From NCBI RefSeq assembly GCF_003116135.1, contig NZ_PDOA01000001.1:62001-126000 (forward strand): a DNA stretch of 64,000 nucleotides, read 5' to 3'. This document shows, in pieces, positions 59,027-64,000 of this stretch. A model generated the notes under the pieces. That model was not told the DNA's origin, made no database searches, and was given only the letters and a program-made list of their open reading frames with translations. Numbering within the stretch: the first letter of the stretch is position 1; each line of letters opens with the position of its first letter. The position numbers and the translations under genes were made by a program. This stretch comes from Teichococcus aestuarii (GTDB lineage: Bacteria > Pseudomonadota > Alphaproteobacteria > Acetobacterales > Acetobacteraceae).

Positions 59027-59806
59027 ATGAACCGCCTGAAATCACCGACGGGCCGCCGCGCCTTCGGCGCCAGCCTGGCGGCCGGGGCCGGCGCCCTGCT
59101 CTGCGCCTGCGGCCAGGCGCGCGCCCAGCACGCGGCGGCGCCGGAGGTGCCGGGCGGGCCGCCCTCCACCCGCAGCCGGGCGCTCGGCGCGGGGGCGGCG
59201 CTGCTGCAGGCCAAGGCGCCGCTGAACGCCATGGACCTCTACCTGAACGGCTTCCACTTCTACGCCGACGAGGCGGGCCGCCCGGTCGAGGCGCACCACT
59301 ACTGCACCCACCTGACCGAGGAGATGCACCAGTGCGTCATCTTCGACAGCAACGAGGAAGGGGCGCGGCTGATCGGCATCGAGTACATCGTCTCGGAGCG
59401 GCTGTTCCGCGAATTGCCGGAGGAGGAGAAGCCGCTCTGGCACAGCCACCACTACGAGACCACCTCCGGCCAGCTGGCCATGCCCGGCGTGCCGGAGGCG
59501 GTGGAGACGGTGGCGATGCGCCAGCTCTCCACCACCTACGGCAAGACCTGGCACACCTGGCAGGTGGACCGTGGCGACGCCCTGCCGCTCGGCATCCCGC
59601 GGCTGATGATGGGCTACACCGCCGACGGCCAGCTCGACCCGGCGAAGCTCGCGGCGCGGGACGAGAAGCTGGGCATCGACACGGCGGCGAAGCGCCGCGC
59701 CCGCGCCGAGATCCCGGTGCCGGAGGTGGCCCCCGGCGCCAATGCCTGGGAAGGCGGCCAGACCCCGCAGCTCCGCCTCGAGCAGGTGCCCGTGCGGAAG
59801 CCTTGA
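59027..59806 (+). CDS. Exported DUF1264 (OBAP-like) protein
   Basis: 259 residues. The N-terminus carries a twin-Arg signal-like TGRRAFGASLAAGAGALLCA and a possible lipobox LLCAC. The core, VEAHHYCTHLTEEMHQCVIFDS and LIGIEYIVSERLFRELPEEE, matches DUF1264, known from plant oil-body-associated proteins and many bacteria. Function unknown. No operon partner; the pca operon converges from the other side. The start ATG 59027 follows GGAGG in ACCGGGAGGATACC. Confidence 0.8.
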   Translation: MNRLKSPTGRRAFGASLAAGAGALLCACGQARAQHAAAPEVPGGPPSTRSRALGAGAALLQAKAPLNAMDLYLNGFHFYADEAGRPVEAHHYCTHLTEEMHQCVIFDSNEEGARLIGIEYIVSERLFRELPEEEKPLWHSHHYETTSGQLAMPGVPEAVETVAMRQLSTTYGKTWHTWQVDRGDALPLGIPRLMMGYTADGQLDPAKLAARDEKLGIDTAAKRRARAEIPVPEVAPGANAWEGGQTPQLRLEQVPVRKP

Positions 59807-59814
59807 GCCTGCGG

Positions 59815-59846
59815 CCGGGGGAGGGGAAGCCCTTCTCCCTCCCCGG
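59815..59846. terminator. Inverted repeat between convergent DUF1264 and pcaB
   Basis: CCGGGGGAGGGGAAG (59815-59829) and CTTCTCCCTCCCCGG (59832-59846) pair in 12 of 15 positions across a 2-base loop. Lying between converging genes, it likely acts as a bidirectional terminator. Confidence 0.4.
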
Positions 59847-59852
59847 CGGTGG

Positions 59853-61205
59853 CTACGGGTCGAGCCGTTGCAGCACCCGGTCGATGAAGGCGTCCGTCGC
59901 GCCCAGATAGTTGGCCGGCTCGGTCAGCCGGGCGATGGCCGCCTCGTCGAGCGCCGCGCTGATGCATTCGTCGCGGCGCAGCGCCTCGGCCAGCGGGATG
60001 GAATCCGCCAGGGCCACGTCGCAGGCATGGTGCACCGCATCATGCGCCGTGCCGCGGCCGATCAGCTCGGCCAGCGCCATCATCACCGCCTCGGCCATGA
60101 TGAGGCCGCCGCTGGCATCGAGGTTGCGGCGCATCCGGGCGCCATCCACCGTCAGCCCCTCGGCGATGGTGACGGCCTGGGCCAGCGCGCCATGCGCCAG
60201 GGTGAAGGCCTGCGGCAGGGCCAGCGGCTCGGCCTGCCAGGGGCCGGTGCCGCGCTCCTGGTCCACCGCCATGGCGCCGAGCATCTGCGGCACCAGCGCG
60301 TGCACGCCACGCGCCTGCGCCAGCACGTATTCGCAGGCGATCGGGTTGCGCTTCTGCGGCATGGTGGAGGAGCCGCCGCGCCCCGGTGCGTGCGGCTCGA
60401 ACACCTCCGCCACCTCGCTCTGCATCAGCAGCATCACGTCCGTGGCGAGCTTGGAGAGCGCGCCGGTGAGCAGGCCGAGGAAGCAGACGGCCTCCGCCAT
60501 GGTGTCGCGCGCGACATGCCAGGGCGCGTCCGGCATGGCGAGGCCGAGCTCCTCCGCCAGCGCCTCCGCCACCTCCAGCCCACGCCCGCCCAGCGAGGCG
60601 AGGGTGCCGGCGGCGCCGCCGAACTGCACCTTCAGCAGGCGCGGCAGCAGCTGGTCCAGCCGCTCCCGCATGGTGATCAGCGGCGAGAGCCAGATGGCGC
60701 ATTTGTAGCCGAAGGTGACGGGCAGCGCGTGCTGCAGGTGGGTGCGCCCCGCCATCACCAGCCCGCGGTGCTCCCGCGCCTGCCGGGCCAGCGCCTGGTT
60801 CAGCCGGTCCAGGTCGGCGCCCAGCAGCGCGAAGGCCTCGCGCAGCTGGAGCACGATGGCGGTGTCCATGATGTCCTGGGTGGTGGCGCCCCAATGGGTC
60901 CAGCGCCCCGCCTCGGTGCCGGCGAGCAACGAGAGCTGCTTGACCAGCCCCACCACCGGGTAGCCGGTGTTGCGCGTGGCGCGCGCCAGCGCCGGCAGGT
61001 CCAGCTTCTCGATCGAGGCCACCTCGGCGATGGCCGTGGCGGCTTCCTCGGGGATGATGCCGAGCCGCGCCTGGGCGCGGGCCAGCGCCGCCTCCACCGC
61101 CAGCATCTGCCCGATGAAGGCCCGCTCGCCGATCACCGCCCGCATGGCATCGGTGCCGTAGAGGACGGAGAGCACGGCGCCATCGGCTGGGTTGACGGAA
61201 AGCAT
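59853..61205 (-). CDS. pcaB: 3-carboxy-cis,cis-muconate cycloisomerase
   Basis: 450 residues, fumarase/aspartase superfamily. The superfamily signature GGSSTMPQKRNPIACE (flexible catalytic loop) is intact and the family-specific ATTQDIMDTAIVLQLREA is present. PcaB cycloisomerises 3-carboxy-cis,cis-muconate to 4-carboxymuconolactone. It is the last gene of the pca operon, 5 bases after pcaG. Adenylosuccinate lyase is a related alternative, but context and the muconate-type motif favour PcaB. Confidence 0.93.
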   Translation of the reverse strand: MLSVNPADGAVLSVLYGTDAMRAVIGERAFIGQMLAVEAALARAQARLGIIPEEAATAIAEVASIEKLDLPALARATRNTGYPVVGLVKQLSLLAGTEAGRWTHWGATTQDIMDTAIVLQLREAFALLGADLDRLNQALARQAREHRGLVMAGRTHLQHALPVTFGYKCAIWLSPLITMRERLDQLLPRLLKVQFGGAAGTLASLGGRGLEVAEALAEELGLAMPDAPWHVARDTMAEAVCFLGLLTGALSKLATDVMLLMQSEVAEVFEPHAPGRGGSSTMPQKRNPIACEYVLAQARGVHALVPQMLGAMAVDQERGTGPWQAEPLALPQAFTLAHGALAQAVTIAEGLTVDGARMRRNLDASGGLIMAEAVMMALAELIGRGTAHDAVHHACDVALADSIPLAEALRRDECISAALDEAAIARLTEPANYLGATDAFIDRVLQRLDP

Positions 61206-61210
61206 GCGGC

Positions 61211-61765
61211 TCAGATCTCCAGGAACACGGTTTCGCCCTCGCCCTGCAGGCGGAGGTCGAGCACCCAGCGCGCCGCGCCCTCGGGGCGGGCGATCAGGGT
61301 GGCGCGGCGCTCCGGCTCGGCGATGGCGGCGAGCAGCGGGTCGGTCTCGTTCAGCGCCTCGCCCGCGAAGTAGAGGCGGGTGACGAGCGGCTTCAGCAGC
61401 CCGCGGGCGAAGATGGAGAGTGCCACATGCGGCGCCTGCCAGCCATTGCCGCCGCCGGCCGCCGGCACCGGGCCGGGGCGCAGCGTGACGAAGCGGTAGC
61501 GCCCCTCGCGGTCGGTGGCGCAGCGGCCGAAGCCGTGGAAGGCGCCGTCGTAGCGGCCATCCGCGTCGGCCTGCCAGATCTCCACCATCGCATCCGTCAC
61601 CGGGCTGCCGGCGCCGTCGGCGATGCGCCCGGCCAGCTCGATGCGGCTGGTGGCGAGGCCGGCATTCGGCCCGTCGGCACGCAGCAGGTCGGCCCATTCG
61701 GGATGGTCGATCAGGTGCCAGTAGGGGCCGGCGGTCTGGCTGGCGGTGGCGCGCGCGCCGCTCAT
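61211..61765 (-). CDS. pcaG: Protocatechuate 3,4-dioxygenase, alpha subunit
   Basis: 184 residues. The intradiol dioxygenase fold is recognised by SQTAGPYWHL near the N-terminus, VEIWQADADGRYDG and GRYRFVTLRPGPVPA. The alpha chain lacks the iron ligands of the beta chain, as expected. Together with PcaH it cleaves protocatechuate to 3-carboxy-cis,cis-muconate. ATGA overlap with pcaH upstream. Confidence 0.93.
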   Translation of the reverse strand: MSGARATASQTAGPYWHLIDHPEWADLLRADGPNAGLATSRIELAGRIADGAGSPVTDAMVEIWQADADGRYDGAFHGFGRCATDREGRYRFVTLRPGPVPAAGGGNGWQAPHVALSIFARGLLKPLVTRLYFAGEALNETDPLLAAIAEPERRATLIARPEGAARWVLDLRLQGEGETVFLEI

Positions 61766-62478
61766 TCCGGGTGGTCCTCCTCGAAGGGCGTCGCGGCACG
61801 GCCACGGAGCACGATATCGAACCGGTAGCCCAGCGCGTGGTTCGGCTGGGTGATGCCGAGGTCGAAGCGCGCCACGAGCCGCTCCCGCGCGGCGGCATCG
61901 GGCGTCGCGTTGAAGATGGGGTCGAGCGGCAGCAGCGGGTCGCCGGGGAAGTACATCTGGGTGATCAGCCGCTGCGCGAAGCCGGCGCCGAACAGGCTGT
62001 AGTGGATGTGCACCGGGCGCCAGGCATTGTGGTGGTTGCCCCACGGGTAGGCGCCGGGGCGGATGGTGGTGTAGCGGTACCAGCCTTCCTCGTCGGTGAA
62101 CACCCGCGCCTGGCCGGAGAAATGCGGATCGAGCGGCGCGTCGTGCGTGTCGCCCGGGTGGGCGTAGCGGCCGGCGGCGTTGGCCTGCCAGATCTCCAGC
62201 ATGGTGCCGCGGAGCGGGCGGCCATCCTCGTCCAGCACCCGGCCGGCGACAATGATGCGCTCGCCCACCGCCTCGCCGCCGGCATGGCGCGTCATGTCGG
62301 GCATCGGCGCGTAGAGGGCCGGGCTCATCGCCGGCGCGGTGGTCTCGGTGGGGCCGTGCGGCACGCGCAGCAGCGGGCGCACGGGGTGGCGCAGCCGCGT
62401 GCTGCCGTAATCCGGCACGTCGTAGCCCGGCTGGGTGCCGGGCCGGGGCCGGCGGTAGCCGGCCGGGCTTTCGGTCAT
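61762..62478 (-). CDS. pcaH: Protocatechuate 3,4-dioxygenase, beta subunit
   Basis: 238 residues. The non-haem iron(III) ligands are visible: two Tyr in WYRYTTIRPGAYPWGN and two His in VHIHYSLFG. LEIWQANAAGRYAHPGD is the family-typical strand. Iron-containing beta chain of the dioxygenase. ATGA overlaps on both sides (pcaL upstream, pcaG downstream) show one operon. Confidence 0.95.
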   Translation of the reverse strand: MTESPAGYRRPRPGTQPGYDVPDYGSTRLRHPVRPLLRVPHGPTETTAPAMSPALYAPMPDMTRHAGGEAVGERIIVAGRVLDEDGRPLRGTMLEIWQANAAGRYAHPGDTHDAPLDPHFSGQARVFTDEEGWYRYTTIRPGAYPWGNHHNAWRPVHIHYSLFGAGFAQRLITQMYFPGDPLLPLDPIFNATPDAAARERLVARFDLGITQPNHALGYRFDIVLRGRAATPFEEDHPE

Positions 62479-63632
62479 GTCGCTTCCTCCATGGCGCGCA
62501 GCGTCTCCTTGGCGAGCTTCAGCGCGTGATTGGCCACCGGCACGCCGGCATAGGCGCCCACCTGCAGCAGCAGCTCGGCCAACTCCTCCGGCGTCACGCC
62601 GGTCTGGCGCGTGGCCTTCACATGCAGCACGAACTCCTCATGCCGGCCGAGGGCTGCCATCATGGCGAGCGTCAGCAGGCTGCGCGCGTGGCGGGAGAGG
62701 CCGGGGCGGGTCCAGATCTGCCCCCAGACGTTGCGGGTGATATAGTCCTGGAAGGGCGCGTCCAGCGCCGTGACGGCGGCGCTGGCGCGCGCCACATGCG
62801 CCTCCCCCAGCACGGCGCGGCGCACGGCGAGGCCCGCCTCCAGCGGGTCCGGCGCGGGCGCGGCCAGGGCGCCGAGATGCGCCAGCATCGCCGCCGTCAC
62901 CGTCTCCGCCGCCTCGTAGTTCGGGATGTGCCGCATCCCTGGCAGAACGACGAGGCCGGCGCCGGGGATGCCGTCGCGCAGCGCCTCGGCCGCCGCGATG
63001 GGCGAGGCCGGGTCCAGCTCGCCCACCAGCAGGGTGGTGGGGGCGCGCACGCGGCCCTCCACCCCGGCGGCGCGCGCGTCGCGCAGGGCGGCGGCGGCGC
63101 CGGCATAGCCCTCCGCGTCGGTGCGCAGCAGCATGGTGCGCAGGCCGAGGCCGGAGGGCGCGTCGGGCTGCGACACCCAGCGCGGCATCACGGCATCGGC
63201 CAGCACCTGCGTGCCCTCGGCCCGCACGGCGTCGATGCGCGCCTGCCAGGTGGCAGGGTCCGGGTACTCCAGCGCGGCGCCGATCAGCAGCAGGGAGGCG
63301 ACGCGCTCCGGGAAGTCCGCCGCCAGCTGCAGCGCGATGCGCCCGCCGATGGACAGCCCCGCCACATGCGCGCGCGCGATGCCCAGCGCGTCGAGCAGCG
63401 CCACCACGTCCCGCGCCAGCCCCTGCATCGTGTGGTCGCCCGGCGTCACGCCGGTGAGGCCGTGGCCGCGCATGTCGGGGCGGATGACGCGGAAGCACCG
63501 CGCCAGGGCCGGGGCCTGCGGGTCCCAGACATGCTGGGTGGTGCCGATGGAGTGCAGCAGCACCAGCGGCGGCGCATCCTGCGGACCCTCGACGACGCAA
63601 TGGACCAGATGATCCGCAATCTGGATGAACAT
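62475..63632 (-). CDS. pcaL: PcaD-PcaC fusion (3-oxoadipate enol-lactonase / 4-carboxymuconolactone decarboxylase)
   Basis: 385 residues. The first 260 residues are an alpha/beta hydrolase of the PcaD type: GHGLTG and AHVAGLSIGGRIALQLA with the nucleophile Ser, and a His in GMRHIPN. Residues from about 265 form the PcaC carboxymuconolactone-decarboxylase domain (RHARSLLTLAMMAALGRHEE, HVKATRQTGVTPEELAELLL). Fusion joins two successive steps of the protocatechuate branch, as in PcaL of other bacteria. The ATG at 63632 (MFIQIADHLVHC) is chosen; upstream residues are non-conserved. First gene of the pca operon. Confidence 0.92.
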   Translation of the reverse strand: MFIQIADHLVHCVVEGPQDAPPLVLLHSIGTTQHVWDPQAPALARCFRVIRPDMRGHGLTGVTPGDHTMQGLARDVVALLDALGIARAHVAGLSIGGRIALQLAADFPERVASLLLIGAALEYPDPATWQARIDAVRAEGTQVLADAVMPRWVSQPDAPSGLGLRTMLLRTDAEGYAGAAAALRDARAAGVEGRVRAPTTLLVGELDPASPIAAAEALRDGIPGAGLVVLPGMRHIPNYEAAETVTAAMLAHLGALAAPAPDPLEAGLAVRRAVLGEAHVARASAAVTALDAPFQDYITRNVWGQIWTRPGLSRHARSLLTLAMMAALGRHEEFVLHVKATRQTGVTPEELAELLLQVGAYAGVPVANHALKLAKETLRAMEEAT

Positions 63633-63715
63633 GGCTTTTGCCGATCCGCCTTGTATCGATGTGCCGCGACGGTCGCGCCCGCGGTGGCGCCGGTCAATAC
63701 CCCGTGAAATGCGGC

Positions 63716-64000
63716 TCAGCCCAGCCACCGCACCAGTGCAAGGGGCAGCGCCGGAAAGGCGACGCAGAGCAGCAGCCTTACCACGTCCATGGCCAGGTAG
63801 GGCAGCACGCCGCGGTAGATGCGGGCCATCGGCACGTCCCGCGCCAGGGCGGCGACGACGAAGACGTTCAGCCCGATCGGCGGCGCGGTGAGGCCGATGC
63901 CCACCACCACCAGCACCAGCACGCCGAACCAGATCGCCGTCTCCTCCGGCGCCAAGCCGAAATCGAGCGCGGTGACGACGGGGAAGAAGATCGGCAGCGT
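63716..64000 (-). CDS. TRAP transporter large permease (DctM family), C-terminal part
   Basis: About 95 residues are visible; the start is beyond the right edge. Hydrophobic helices (IWFGVLVLVVVGIGLTAPP and LPYLAMDVVRLLLCVAFPAL) and the conserved PPIGLNVFVVAALARDVPM segment are typical of the DctM C-terminus. It imports an organic acid with sodium or proton coupling. It lies 83 bases upstream of pcaL on the same strand, so the substrate may be an aromatic or lignin-related acid; this is inference only. Confidence 0.83.
   Translation of the reverse strand, partial: TLPIFFPVVTALDFGLAPEETAIWFGVLVLVVVGIGLTAPPIGLNVFVVAALARDVPMARIYRGVLPYLAMDVVRLLLCVAFPALPLALVRWLG

Overview
The window looks like chromosomal DNA from a high-GC alphaproteobacterium. 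GC is about 70% or more by eye (not computed). The alphaproteobacterial RpoH, the hisZ-purA pair, the protocatechuate (pca) operon and the TRAP transporter remnant fit Acetobacteraceae close to Roseomonas; that placement is inference. No insertion sequence, prophage, CRISPR array or rRNA was seen. Coding density is very high, and many genes overlap by 4 bases (ATGA) or 1 base (TGATG), which marks operons.

Layout. 2-1578: end of prpD and prpC (methylcitrate cycle). 2023-4295: a Lys/Ala-rich histone H1-like protein with a 69-bp in-frame repeat, then a 2-hydroxyacid dehydrogenase. 4358-7565: a lipid kinase facing an otnK-otnC-mgsA operon (four-carbon acid sugar to DHAP to methylglyoxal). 7636-11843: a tightly overlapped minus-strand cassette (RibD-like reductase, BchC-like dehydrogenase, divergent QueD/PTPS homologue, GT4 glycosyltransferase, methyltransferase). 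It reads like an uncharacterised pathway for a modified pterin or deazapurine-like compound and is my best candidate for a new system. 11960-17561: queuosine genes (yhhQ, queC, queG, queF, tgt, queA) plus one unknown small gene behind a Shine-Dalgarno-sequestering hairpin. 17695-21124: a TPP enzyme / 3-hydroxyacyl-CoA dehydrogenase-like / SDR operon of unknown substrate. 21265-25584: a CorA-like transporter, an M20 amidohydrolase with a sigma-54-like promoter and three 14-bp iterons, and an OpgC-like/SGNH pair.

25725-32564: the ATP-grasp/alpha-E fusion flanked by two transglutaminase-type proteins, a conserved but functionally undefined peptide-modification module. 32661-39622: a lipoprotein, hisZ-purA, two small conserved stress-type proteins, rpoH, an RluD-type synthase and two small proteins. 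39647-39722: tRNA-Glu(CUC). 40149-50282: a FemAB/GNAT-like protein, gltA, a nuclease-like protein lacking catalytic residues, CYTH-CHAD with sixA, an SDR lacking its catalytic Tyr, a chemoreceptor with a TTG start and an L-lactate dehydrogenase-like flavoenzyme. 50769-52225: two DUF2382 stress proteins behind a possible EcfG promoter. 52314-57823: a DNA-repair operon (Lhr-type helicase, PdeM, photolyase, PPP-type phosphatase). 57889-59806: two paralogous lipoproteins and a DUF1264 protein. 59853-64000: pcaL-pcaH-pcaG-pcaB preceded by the C-terminus of a TRAP transporter permease.

Together these show an organism using propionate, aromatic acids, lactate and sugar acids, making queuosine and probably also salvaging its precursors. 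Starts were chosen from family alignment from memory and ribosome-binding sites; no database search was run.
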